A stretch of DNA of 40,000 bases from Prorocentrum cordatum (GCA_963575745.1 CAUYUJ010003980.1:402643-442642); one strand, 5' to 3'; counted from the first letter of the stretch, positions 21,575-31,022 are shown. Notes: generated by a model not told the origin, from the sequence alone. A program made the numbers and translations.

Positions 21575-22381
21575 CTACTTCCAGGGCAATGCTTTGACGG
21601 CGCTCGACCCTTCACCTATCGAAGCTGGGGTCGGCGAGGCGTGCTTCATTTTGTAGAAGCAGTTAAAGGCGAGCGCGATCCACTGAACCGACCGCATCAA
21701 CGAGATCTCGTTTGCAGGCTCAGACGGATAGGCTGCGACGGGACCAAAGCCCCAAGCTGCAAGCGCACTGTGGGGGTTGGGCGAGTCGGGGGAGCAGAGG
21801 GGGCTCAGGAGGACCGAGCGGGCGAGGTAGTGGGGGGGCGAATCGGGCGCTGCTGGGCACCCTAACACACATGACTTCTGCAGGCGAACGCGCATGCTAT
21901 GGGGCGTCGCCCATCCACCTGCGAGTGTCTTATATACCGCCAAGCGACAGATCGCGCGGGCGGAGCGCATGGCATTCGCGAGAGCATTGCAGCGCGTAGC
22001 GAGCTCTGGGGGCGAATGCGGCTGAGAGAAGCCCCAGGCTGCGATGCGCTTCACGGGCGTGGCTGAGAATGGCGGTGAGAAGGAGGCCCGCTGCAGCGTG
22101 GGCGCAACCGCGCGCTGCACCTTGGGGCGGCGCGGTGGTTCAGCACCCGGGGCCTCGTAGAATGCGCTGGCAGCTGCGCGGTTCGCCGCGGCCGCGGCAG
22201 CTGCTAGCAACGGGTCGGCAGTGAAGAATAGCTCCCGTTCCCCACGGGGCGTGAAAGTGGCTGAGCGAGTGGCAGCAGCGACGACTGAGATCCGAGCTGA
22301 GAGCGGGGCAGAAGGCGGGCACCATTCAGCAATGGCACTGATATCTACTCTGCGAAGTGCGACAGGCAGAGGATTGTGCAT
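21575..22381 (-). CDS. LINE C C-terminal region with partial Cys/His motif
   Basis: This 268-codon frame follows the RT in another frame. It has Ala-rich sequence, ATRCNALANAMRSARAICRL, then LQKSCVLGCPAAPDSPPHYL, which aligns with the CVLGCxxCPDTLxHYLxC motif of A and B. In C the third Cys is Ala and the last Cys is not kept, so zinc binding is doubtful. The stretch between RT and this motif is about 340 bp shorter than in A. A shift between 22514 and 22381 is needed to join it to the RT. Confidence 0.65.
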   Translation of the reverse strand: MHNPLPVALRRVDISAIAEWCPPSAPLSARISVVAAATRSATFTPRGERELFFTADPLLAAAAAAANRAAASAFYEAPGAEPPRRPKVQRAVAPTLQRASFSPPFSATPVKRIAAWGFSQPHSPPELATRCNALANAMRSARAICRLAVYKTLAGGWATPHSMRVRLQKSCVLGCPAAPDSPPHYLARSVLLSPLCSPDSPNPHSALAAWGFGPVAAYPSEPANEISLMRSVQWIALAFNCFYKMKHASPTPASIGEGSSAVKALPWK

Positions 22382-22513
22382 CTGAAGGAAAATGCGATGT
22401 TCACTGCGGGCGAACTTCTGATTGGACGGAACGGACTGCGAGAAATAGCTGAGCGCTGAAACGACTGATGTATTATGTAGGCGAACGGTGGCAACGCTGC
22501 CAGTCTGCGCGAG

Positions 22514-23650
22514 CTAAAAAGAATTCGCCCCAGGTGTGACGACGACCCACATGCGGGGCTTCGTGTGTGGGGGGGGGGGGGGGGGCGCAAGCAGCTGAGC
22601 CGCGGCAAGGGGCTCACTGTCGGCGCGCAGCGTGTCGAGCGAGAGCGCAGGGAGGCCAGTGTCGTCGGCGCAGCCGCCCAGGAGGCGCCTGTCGAAGTCG
22701 CGCATGCCGTTGTAGGTCTTGACGAACGAGGCGGCGTGGCGAACGGGCGGGTCCATGGCGAACACCCACGCCGATCCGCTCGCGGAGTAGCCCTGGGCCG
22801 CACCAAATTCGAGCGGGAACATGAAGTAATGAACGCCATCATCTGTGAGGAAGCTGTTGGGGACGAGGTACAGCTGGCGCGAGAGATTCATCGGGCCCTT
22901 ACGGATACCGAGGTACTCCAGCGACGCGAGGAGCCAGCCATGGCCGAGCGGAGGGGGCGCAGCCGCGAGGTCGAAGCTGTTGAAGACGAGCTTGTGCTTG
23001 TCGGCCTCTGGTTGAACTCCAGCTTGGCGCATCTCGGTGCCGAAGTCGACGACGTGCTTGGTGAGATTGAGGCCCGCGACAAGGCCTTGCTGCGAGTAAT
23101 AAGTCCGCTCTGCCACAGCGGTTTTGGTGAGGAAGTTGGCCGCGTCAGCGATGGCCTTGATTTCTGTGTACTTGAGGAGCCGCGGGCATGTGTCCACAGG
23201 GAGGCGATCCGCGGTGAGCTCGCCTGTGAGGTTGTCACCCTTCGGCAGGAGCGCGTGGTCAGAGTCGTTCAGGTCGAGGATGAAGGCAGAGTTGGAGCAG
23301 GGATGCCAGGTGAGGTCCTCCATCAGGTCCAGGGGCTCGACGATGGCACGCTGGGCGCGGCGCGGCAAGAAGTCGAGCCCGGGTGCGGACAGCGGCGCGC
23401 GAAGCAGAAAGTCTCTGATGTGCGGCTTGGCAGGCGCGCCGGCGACAATGATGAGGTGGCTGAGCATGTGCGTGACGATGTACTGCTGGGCCTCGATGTC
23501 GCGGTGCAGCGCGGCCGTCTTCAAATTGAACTCGGCAGTGTCCGCGAGCTCAATGTGACCGACGTCGTTGATGGGGAACTTGGCGGCGAGCTCGGTGGTG
23601 GAGTGCCAGCGCCAGGCAAAGCGAACGTCCTGGCGCCAGACCGCCCAAGG
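22514..23650 (-). CDS. LINE C reverse transcriptase
   Basis: One open frame covers the RT core. In order: SAPGLDFLPRRAQRA, ALLPKGDN, DTCPRLLKYTEIKAIAD, SQQGLVAGLNLTKHVVDF, motif A NSFDLAAAPPPLGHGW with the catalytic Asp intact (22970-22972), FGAAQGYSASGSAWVFAMD and motif C GCADDTGLPA (CADD at 22661-22672). Every block aligns with LINE A and B. The frame is also open upstream of 23650 to 24679, but that part is a shadow of ORF1. A poly-Pro run (G run near 22570-22586) follows the ADD motif, and the frame ends at 22514. No start codon is evident near the RT, so it may be made by a frame change from ORF1 or be a broken copy. Confidence 0.8.
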   Translation of the reverse strand, partial: PWAVWRQDVRFAWRWHSTTELAAKFPINDVGHIELADTAEFNLKTAALHRDIEAQQYIVTHMLSHLIIVAGAPAKPHIRDFLLRAPLSAPGLDFLPRRAQRAIVEPLDLMEDLTWHPCSNSAFILDLNDSDHALLPKGDNLTGELTADRLPVDTCPRLLKYTEIKAIADAANFLTKTAVAERTYYSQQGLVAGLNLTKHVVDFGTEMRQAGVQPEADKHKLVFNSFDLAAAPPPLGHGWLLASLEYLGIRKGPMNLSRQLYLVPNSFLTDDGVHYFMFPLEFGAAQGYSASGSAWVFAMDPPVRHAASFVKTYNGMRDFDRRLLGGCADDTGLPALSLDTLRADSEPLAAAQLLAPPPPPPHTKPRMWVVVTPGANSF

Positions 23651-23654
23651 ATGG

Positions 23655-25518
23655 CTAGACGCGCCGCGTGGCCTCCGCTGTGTCCGCGAAGAGCGACTGG
23701 AACGACGAGAGGATGGCTCCGCGCTCAAGGTCGCAGAAGGTGGCGTACTCGAACGCTTTCTCGTTCCACTCCAGGATGGCGGGGTCGGCTTGTCCCTTGA
23801 CGTCGAGGCGCGCGACGGGCATGGCGTTGCAGTGGATCTCGCCCTCGGCTCGGTAGGCTCTCCAAGACTTTTGAGGGTGCCGATGTTGAAGGAGCTGGAG
23901 AAGTTTCTTGCATTGGATCTCGGTGCGAATCTGCTTAGGCGACTTGTCAGGGTTGAGGTAGATGTCCGTTGGCGTGCCCGTGGTGTCGACGGATGTGAAG
24001 CGCTTCCACCTGCCTCCAGCGTCGCGTAGGGCCCGCGCGAGCGCCAGTGCGCGCGGGATGGCCACGTCGCGCCAGCCTTTGACTTGTAGCACAAATCTAC
24101 GAGCAGGTTCATCTCCGCGAAGTTCGACGGCGTCGGAGCCCAGATTGGCGGCGGCGACCCACTCCTGAAGGTCATTGAGGAGCGCGTCGGGCGCGATGAG
24201 CCGCTGAGCCCCGATGGTGAAGATCGTGGGGTCGATCTCGCGGCCCCAGTCGGCGAGCTTGGCAAGGTCCGTGATCGGCGCCTGGGCCTCGGCGAGCGCG
24301 AGGGTCTCTCGCGTCTGGTCGATATGCAGCCACATCTTCTTGTGTTCCTCTGCCTGACGGTCTTGTTCTCTACGAGTGCGGGCGACGACGTCATGGGGGG
24401 TGTCGACTCGTCGTTCGGTGGCCTGGACTTGCTGTGCGAGAAGTTGGCGAAAGCTTTCGCGCGAACCATTGAGCAGCATGTTGGCTTGAGCTTGGAATGT
24501 ACTAGCAGCATGTGCAACTTGAGCACGCATGCGATCCTGAAGAGCTCTGTCGAGATCAGGGTCCAGGCCTGGGGGGGGGGGGGGGGCGAGCGGGATCGCC
24601 AGGCGTGGCGGCGTCGGCATCGGCGGCGGCTCCGACGGCGGCAGCTCCTCCAGCGGCTGCTGCGCCTCCAGCACGCCATGGGTCAGCAGCAGCGAGAGGA
24701 ACGTGGCGTAGCGCTTCGCCTGGAGGTTGCGAGGGCGGCTCAGTCCCTTCACCTGCTTGAAATTGGCGTGCATTGACGACGACGGCGGCGCGCGCTGGAG
24801 CTGCAGCTTCTTCTTCTCCAGTGTCCATGGCGAAGTGAGGCGGCTGATGGTGCGTTCGAGCTGAAGATCGACAGGAGCGAGCGGCATGTCCAGATGCGCG
24901 CCCTGAGCGCGGCGCTGCCTGAGTAGCGGGGACGGCGTCGCCGAGCGAGACCAGGGTGGCACGCCCTGCAGCTGCTCGCCCATTTTTCATCAGCACGGTC
25001 TGGGTGAGCTCGCGCAGCGCGATCTTGATCGAGACGTTCACGTTCTCGTCGACGGTCTTTCCTTCTTCGGCTAGCAGAGGGAGCACTTCGGGAGGTAGAA
25101 CGTTCTTCGCTGGAGGATGACATGGTTGAGACTGAGGGCTGCCGTCGAGCAAACTGCTGTTCTGCTTCAGGAAGTTGTGAGCGAGAGCGTCGGACTCCAG
25201 GGCCTTCGCGGGGTCGCCACGTGGTAGCTGCTGTAGCTGGGGAATGAGCGGGTCGACGTCCAGCGAGTTATGGATGTGAACGACGGCGACGTAGGTCAGG
25301 CCGATGTCCAGCTGGTGCGCGGCGACGGAAGTTGGCATGCTCGACCGCGCAATATGGATGGCAGCCTGCAATGCCAGCACAACGAGCAGGAACGGGCGGC
25401 CGCTAGCCCCTGAGTGTGGCGGCAGTACGCTTGGGTGCCTGCTCACCCCTGGTGGTGGCTGGAAACAGTTGGGATCTGGCCTCGGCTCACAGGTCTCCGT
25501 GCGGCCGCAGCGCGACAT
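23655..25518 (-). CDS. LINE C ORF1 protein (two frames, shift near 24980)
   Basis: The first ATG (25516-25518) lies 6 bp after the leader. The first frame runs about 180 codons (MSRCGRTETCEPRPDPN onward). At an A5 run near 24983 the protein-like sequence moves to a second frame of 442 residues. This has LERTISRLTSPWTLEKKKLQ, a Pro-rich linker with a poly-Pro run near 24580, a coiled coil (RMRAQVAHAASTFQAQANML onward), KLADWGREIDPTIFTIGAQ, FVLQVKGWRDVAIPRALAL, YLNPDKSPKQIRTEIQ and WNEKAFEYATFCDLERGAIL. The part from DWGREID onward matches LINE A ORF1. It presumably binds the element RNA. The shift at the A run may be a true mutation or a base-calling error. Confidence 0.75.
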
Positions 25519-25523
25519 GGTGA

Positions 25524-25545
25524 CTTGAGCCAAAATGGCTACGGA
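25524..25545 (-). other. Intact dinoflagellate spliced-leader relict at the start of LINE C
   Basis: All 22 positions fit the known leader: T, then CCGTAGCCATTTTGGCTCA, then AG. It is followed by TCACC and ATG. The first T and CC merge with the flanking (TCC)n. A genomic leader next to a start codon means that a trans-spliced mRNA was copied back into DNA. Confidence 0.95.
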
Positions 25546-25577
25546 GGAGAGGAGGAGGAGGAGGAGGAGGAGGAGGG
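25546..25577. repeat. (GGA)n upstream of LINE C
   Basis: A GGA run lies between the leader of C and the closing block at 25578. It is the other half of the tract into which C inserted. Confidence 0.9.
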
Positions 25578-25669
25578 ACGCGGGGACCGTCTCTTCAAAA
25601 CGAAGACCCAACACCACAGGACGGTCGGGAAGTAGCCAGGCGAAGGACCCAATCATATGCAGTTGTGAA
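25578..25669. repeat. Closing block copy 2 joined to leader block copy 2
   Basis: The closing block (25578-25631, core CTTCAAAACGAAGACCCAA) is followed almost at once by the leader block (25633-25669, core CATATGCAGTTGTGA). The two composite units are therefore in direct head-to-tail order here, with no 15-nt repeats between them. Confidence 0.9.
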
Positions 25670-26150
25670 CACAGCGGTTCTGAATATCATCTTCGCCCGC
25701 GTTCGCTATGGGGCCACAAACCGTGTGTGGGGCGTGCCGGCGTGCGTGGCGGAGCACGCAACGCGAGCGAAGACGATGGGTCTGTGTGCGAGAGACTGAG
25801 AGCGAGTGAGTCTGATTGTGGATGAGGCTGCGCGCGCGTGAGTCTACGTGCATAAATGTCGACGCCCACGTCGGTACGCCTCTCACGAGGATCGCGCCCG
25901 CTTCCTTCCCGTTCTTCTTCTCCCTCTTTGCCCGTGCACGCCCACGTCCAAAGCTGCGGGCACGGCGCCGCACGGAGTCCCCGCAACGCGCGCTGGTCGC
26001 CCCGAAGGGGTCCCGGCGACGCGCGCGGGTCGTCCGCTGCGCGGAGCAGAGAGAGCGAGCAGGCTGGCTCCCGCCCAGGACGCGCGGCCCGAAGGCGGCC
26101 TCAACTCGTCGAGTACGACGATGAACCTCCGAAAATCGAAAGTCGCCGCC
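25670..26150. other. No recognised gene; one diverged satellite unit
   Basis: CTATGGGGCCACAAACCGTGT at about 25706 is a diverged satellite unit. The remainder is GC-rich DNA without a convincing frame. Direct repeats of about 20 bp (CGCGCGGGTCG- and GTCGCCCCGAAGGGGTCCC-like phrases) occur near 25990-26040. Confidence 0.5.
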
Positions 26151-27140
26151 AGAGGCCTTCGGTGGAGCCCCCTATGGGGCCACGAATCGCTGAAGTGGGT
26201 GGTGATGACGCACGCGGGCGCTCCCACTGGGGCCTTCGGTGGAGCCCTCCACGAAGCGCTGTATTGGGTGGTGGGTGACGCATGCGGGCGGTCCCACTGG
26301 AGCCTTCGGTGGAGCTCCCTATGGGGTCACGCAATGCTGTGCTGGGTGGTGGATGACGCACGCGGGCGGTCCCACTGAAGCCTTCGGTGGAGCTCCCTAT
26401 GGGGCCACGAAACAGTGCACTGGGTGGTGGATGACGCATGCGGGCGGTCCCACTGGGGCCGTTGGTAGAGGTCCCCATGGGGTCACGAAACGCTGTACTG
26501 GGTGGTGGATGACGCATACAGGCGGTCCCGCTGGAGCCTTCCTTCGGTGGAGCTCCCTATGGGGCCACGAAGCGCTGTGTTGGGTGGTGCGTGAAGCATG
26601 TGGGCGGTCCCGCTGAGGCCTTCGGTGGAGCCGCCTATGGGGCCCGAAACGCTGTACTGGATGGTGGATGACGCACGCGGGCGGTCCCACTGGGGCCTTC
26701 GGTGAAGCCCTGTATGGGGTCACGAAACGCTGTAGTGGGTGGTGGATGGCGCATGCGGACGGTCCCACTGAAGCCTTCGGTGGAGCTCCCTATGGAGCCA
26801 CGAAGTTCTGTGCTGGGTGGTGGATGACGCATGCGGGCGGTCCCACTGGGGCCTTCCGTGGAGCCCCCTATGGGGCCACGAAGCGCTGCGCTGGGTGGAG
26901 GATGACGCATGCGGGCGGTCCCACTGGGGCCTTCCGTGGAGCCCCATATGGGGCCACGAGACGCTATACTGGGTGGTGGATGACGCATGCGGGCGGTCCC
27001 ACTGGAGCCTTCGGTGGAGCTCTCGACGGGGCCACGAAATGCTGTGCTGGATGGTGGATGACGCACGCGGGCGGTCCCAGTGGAGCCTTCGGTGAAGCTC
27101 CCTTGTGGGGCTACGAAGCGCTGTACTAGGTGGGTGAAAC
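26151..27140. repeat. Satellite array, about 78-bp units (about twelve)
   Basis: Units carry CCTTCGGTGGAGC, CCCTATGGGGCCACGAA, CTGGGTGGTGGATGACGCA and GCGGGCGGTCCCACTGG. The array ends with GGTGGGTGAAACGCATGG, like the ends of the other arrays. The period is 26 codons, so several frames stay open. Confidence 0.9.
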
Positions 27141-27191
27141 GCATGGAGGAGGGAGGAGGAGGGAGGAGGAAGGAAAGAAGGAAGCAAGGAG
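27141..27191. repeat. (GGA)n / GGAAG tract: empty insertion site
   Basis: About 50 bp of GGAGGA and GAAGGAAA repeats lie directly between the array end and the closing block. It is the same arrangement as at LINE C and at LINE A plus B, but without an insertion. Confidence 0.85.
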
Positions 27192-27246
27192 AACGCGGGG
27201 ACCGTCTCTTCAAAACGAAGACCCAACACCACAGGATGGTTGGGAA
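27192..27246. repeat. Closing block of composite repeat, copy 3
   Basis: AACGCGGGGACCGTCT, CTTCAAAACGAAGACCCAA and CACCACAGGATGGTTGGG. Nearly identical to copy 2. Confidence 0.9.
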
Positions 27247-27390
27247 TTAATTAAAACCCAAGCGAATTCAAACTGGACGAAATTAAACAGGATGCAAGTA
27301 AACGGGCGAAATTAAACTGATGAAATTAACCAGATGAAACTAAACGGACGAAGCTAAACGGATGATATTAAATTCGGATGAAACAAAGGT
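27247..27390. repeat. 14-nt AT-rich tandem repeat
   Basis: Units such as GGACGAAATTAAAC, GGGCGAAATTAAAC and AGATGAAACTAAAC follow one another, the same family as at 18948-19180. Confidence 0.85.
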
Positions 27391-28737
27391 GAATCCTCTG
27401 GAGGACCCTATGGGACGCTATTCTGGACCTCTTGGGCCCTCGTGGCCCGTCTTGGTGCCCTCTCCGGGGCTGCTCGGGCCGTCCTGGAGCACTCCCATGC
27501 CCTCATGAACTCATGTTGAATCGAAACCACACCAATCTAAAACTGTTGCAAAACAGTGAAATGTTTGACGATTTAGCCTGTCCAGGACCCTCTTAAACAG
27601 CCTTGGCGGCCTCTTAAGCCGTCGTGGATGCCCCTTAAACCCAATGCGCGAATCACTTTGGTTGGGGACCCCACCCGCCCTGATTCTTCGATCCCAGCGA
27701 TTTTTTGGCACGCGTTTCTGCGCAACTTAGAGCCTGCACCATCGCCTGGCCCTGCAGGGACAGGCCCCGTGCCCCACCCCACCCCGCCAGGCCTCCCAAG
27801 CCCCCAGGCCACGGCGCGTCCCCTCCCCCCCCCCCCCACCCGCCGCGCCCTCGCAAGTGCCCCCATGCCCCCCCCCCAAAGCCAGAAGGACGAGAAGAGC
27901 AGAAGACTGAGCTAAAAAAAGCGGCGTGGGTTAGCCCAGAACCAGCAAGCACGCGTACGGCTTGAAACGAATTCGCGAGAACCGAAACCACCCATTCCGA
28001 TAGATGCACATATGCACGTGCACTGGCCCATCAAACGAACATTCACTTTTGCACATGGAAACGTCCAAAAAGGAATGCTGAACATACTTAAGATAATGAG
28101 TCTGGCGCAACTCGCCATCGCTCGGACGTCCGTTTCCCGTGCATGTGTCGGCTTCATGCGTGCATTTTCTCGCAAGATGGCCCAACACACTCCTCGATGT
28201 TCCTCGCCGAGAAAAATGTTAAGACAACGCCCAAACCGCTGCAGCTGCATTCTGCGCGAGGCGTGGCCCTATCCTCGTATACTGCGCGCCGCGGGAGGGA
28301 TGATTTTCGGGGCAAGACAGGTCGGGAGCTGCGGAGCAAGCGAACAGAAGTCCCTATGGGGTACGATCCGAGTGAGGGGTATGCCGAATTGGACATGTGT
28401 CTGCACGTAGAATCACCAATGGAGCCGCCGGTGGAGCTCCATATGTGGGCACGATCCGCGCGTGGGGTGTGCAACATTGGGCGTAAGACCGCATGCGGAA
28501 GTCACTACTGGGGCCGTGGTCGAGCGGGCGGCAACAGCAGCAGGAGGAAGGGGAGCAGAGAAGGGGGCAACACAAGATAACTGCGAGGGGGTAGGGGAGA
28601 ATGGAGGGGTGAGGAGAAGGAGGAGGATGTGGGACGCGCGGCGCAGCGGAGAGAAAACGAGTAAACAGCACTGTGATGTTGGGTCCACCTCCCGTCTTCC
28701 CCGTCTGTCATCACCCCTCCTGTCAGAAGGGTGGTGA
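27391..28737. other. No recognised gene; dispersed repeats and two diverged satellite units
   Basis: At 27405-27640 phrases such as CTCTTGGGCCCTCGTGGCCC resemble the 6505-6700 block in reverse. At 27740-27880 there is C-rich DNA with poly-C runs. At about 28350-28480 two diverged satellite units are visible (GTCCCTATGGGGTACGATCC and GGTGGAGCTCCATATGTGGG). No frame shows a known domain. Confidence 0.5.
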
Positions 28738-28740
28738 ATT

Positions 28741-28775
28741 AGCCTGGCGTAGGACCCAACCCTATGTAGTTGTGA
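28741..28775. repeat. Leader block of composite repeat, copy 3
   Basis: AGCCTGGCGTAGGACCCAAC followed by CCTATGTAGTTGTGAA, a diverged copy of the blocks at 19186 and 25633, again just upstream of an array. Confidence 0.85.
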
Positions 28776-28794
28776 ATGCCGAAATCATGGGTAT

Positions 28795-31022
28795 CGTATT
28801 CGGTGGAGCTCCCTATGGGGCCACGAAGCGCTGCACTGGGTGGGGGCGAAGTTTGCCTCTTGGGCCTTCGGTGGAGCTCCCTATGAATCACAAAACGCTG
28901 CACTAGGTGGGGGAGACGCATGCGGAATTTGCCACTGGAGCCTCCGGCTGAGTACCTTAAGGGCCACGAAACGTTGTGCTGGGTGGTGCGTGACGCATGC
29001 GGACTTTGCCACTGGGGCCTTCGGTGGAGCTCCCCATGGGCCACGAAACGCTGTACTGGGTGGGGGAGACGCACGCGGACCTTGCCACTGGGGCCGTCGG
29101 TGGAGCTCCCTATGGGCCACGAAACGTTGTGTTGGGTGGGGGAAACGCATGCGGACTTTGTCAGTGGGGCCTTCGCTGCAGCTCTTTATGGGGCCACGGA
29201 TCGGTGGGGCTCCCTATGGGGCCACCACGAGGCGCTGTACTGGGTGTGCGGGACGCATGTGGGTGGTTCCACTAGGACCTTCGATGGGACCCCCCATGGG
29301 ACCACGAAACGCTGTACTGGGTGGGGGCGACGCATGTGGGTGGTCCCACTGGGACCTTCGGTGGCACTCCCTATGGGGCCACGAAACGTTGCTCTGGGTG
29401 GGGGCGACGCATGTGGGTGGTCCCAGTGGGACTTTTGGTGGGGCTCCTTATGGGGCCACGAAGCGCTGTACTCGTTGGTGCGTGACGCATGCGGACGGTC
29501 CCGCTGGGGCCTTCGGTGGGTCTCCCCATGGGGCCACGAAGCGCTGTACCGGGTGTGCGGGACGCATGCGGGCGGTGCCACTGGGGCCGTCTGTGGAGCT
29601 CCCTATGGGCCACGAAGCGATGTGCTGGGTGGTGCGTGACGCATCCGGGCGGTGTCACGTGCACCTTCGGTGGAGCTCCAGATAGAGCCGCGAAACGCTG
29701 TACTGGGTGGTGCGTGACGCATGCGGGCGGTCACACTGGGGCCGTCGGTGGAACTCCCTATGGGGCCACGAAGCGCTGTACTCGTTGGTGCGTGACGCAT
29801 GCGGGCGGTCCCATTGGGGCCTTCGGTGGAGCTCCCTATGGGGTCACGAAGCGCTGTGCTGGGTGGTGCGTGACGCATGCGGGCGGTCCCACTGGGACCT
29901 TCGGTGGCCCTCCTTATAAGGCCACGAAGCGCTGTATTGGGTGTGCGGGACGCATGCGGGCGGTGCCACTGGGGCCGGCTGTGGAGCGGCCACGAAGCGC
30001 TGTGCTGGGTGGTGCGTGACGCATGCGGGCGGTGCCACTGGGGCCGTCTGTGGAGCGGCCACGAAGCGCTGTGCTGGGTGGTGCGTGACGCATCCGGGCG
30101 GTGCCACTGGCGCCTTCGGTGGAGCTCCCTATGGGGCCACGAAGCGCTGTACTTGGTGGTGCGTGACGCATGCGGGCGGTCCCACTGGGACCTTCGGTGG
30201 CCCTCCTTATAAGGCCACGAAACACTGTGCTGGGTGGTGCGTGACGCATCCGGGCGTGCCACTGGCGCCGTCTGTGGAGCTCCCTATGGGGCCACGAAGC
30301 GCTGTACTTGGTGGTGCGTGACGCATGCGGGCGGTCCCACTGGGACCTTCGGTGGAGCTCCAGATAGAGCCACGAAACGCTGTACTCGTTGGTGCGTGAC
30401 GAATGACGGCGGTCACACTGGGGCCGTCTGTGGAGCTCCCTATGGGGCCACGAAGCGCTGTACTTGGTGGTGCGTGACGCATGCGGGCGGCCCCAGTGGG
30501 ATCTACGGTGGAGCTCCGTATAGGGCCACGAAACGCTCTACTGGGTGGTGCGTGACGCATGCGGGCGGTCCCACTGGGGCCGTCGGTGGAGCTCCAGATA
30601 GGGCCGCAAAACGCTCTTCTGGGTGGTGCGTGACGCATGCGGGCGGTCCCATTGGGGCTGTCGGTGGAGCTCCCGATGGGGACACGAAACGCTGTACTCG
30701 TTTGTGCGTGACGCATGCGGGCGGTCCCACTGGGACCTTCGGTTGAGCTCCCTATGGGGCCACGAAACGCTGTACTGGGTGGTGCGTGAAGCATGCGGGC
30801 GGTCCCATTGGGGCCTTCGCTGGAGCTCCCTATGGGGCCACGAAGCGCTGCACTTGGTGGTGAGTGACGCATGCGGGCGGTCCCACTGGGGCCTTCGGTG
30901 GAGCTCCCTATGGGGCCACGAAGCGCTGTGCTGGGTGGTGCGTGACGCATGCGGGCGGTCCCATTGGGGTCTTCGGGTGGAGCTCCCGATGGGGCCACGA
31001 AGCGTGTGAGGGCTGTGCTTAA
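28795..31022. repeat. Largest satellite array, about 78-bp units (about 28)
   Basis: Units share GGTGGAGCTCCCTATGGGGC, CACGAAGCGCTGTACTGGGT, GGTGCGTGACGCATGCGGGC and GGTCCCACTGGGGCC. The first units lack part of the core and carry GGACTTTGCCACTGGGG. Two neighbouring units near 29980-30070 share the deletion TGTGGAGCGGCCACGAAG, evidence of local duplication. The last unit has the GTGTGAGGGCTGTGCTTAAATG form of the 90-bp family. Confidence 0.92.

Larger units (their letters stand above)
21478..25545 (-). mobile_element. LINE copy C: spliced-leader-headed retrotransposon of a second family, without an endonuclease
   Basis: It reads on the minus strand from an intact leader (25545-25524) to a (TCC)n tail at about 21478, 4.07 kb. 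It encodes an ORF1 protein related to that of LINE A, a reverse transcriptase and a C-terminal region. Only about 280 bp separates the end of ORF1 (23655) from the RT PGLD motif (23372-23383), against about 1.57 kb in A, so no APE domain fits. Its 3' end (plus strand TGCACGTACCCAAAGAGG) recalls that of A and B. All coding parts are open over long distances but in at least three frames. Confidence 0.85.

Noticed and set aside
22565-23800. Plus-strand open frame of 411 codons across LINE C
   Set aside because: It is the antisense shadow of the RT and ORF1. All conserved motifs are on the minus strand.
23656-24679. The first part of the 721-codon minus frame 22514-24679
   Set aside because: It overlaps ORF1 of LINE C in another frame and is Arg/Ser-rich. 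Only the part from about 23650 onward matches RT.
28795-31022. Possible CRISPR-like direct repeats
   Set aside because: The whole 78-bp unit is repeated with graded divergence and there are no unique spacers. The organism is a eukaryote.
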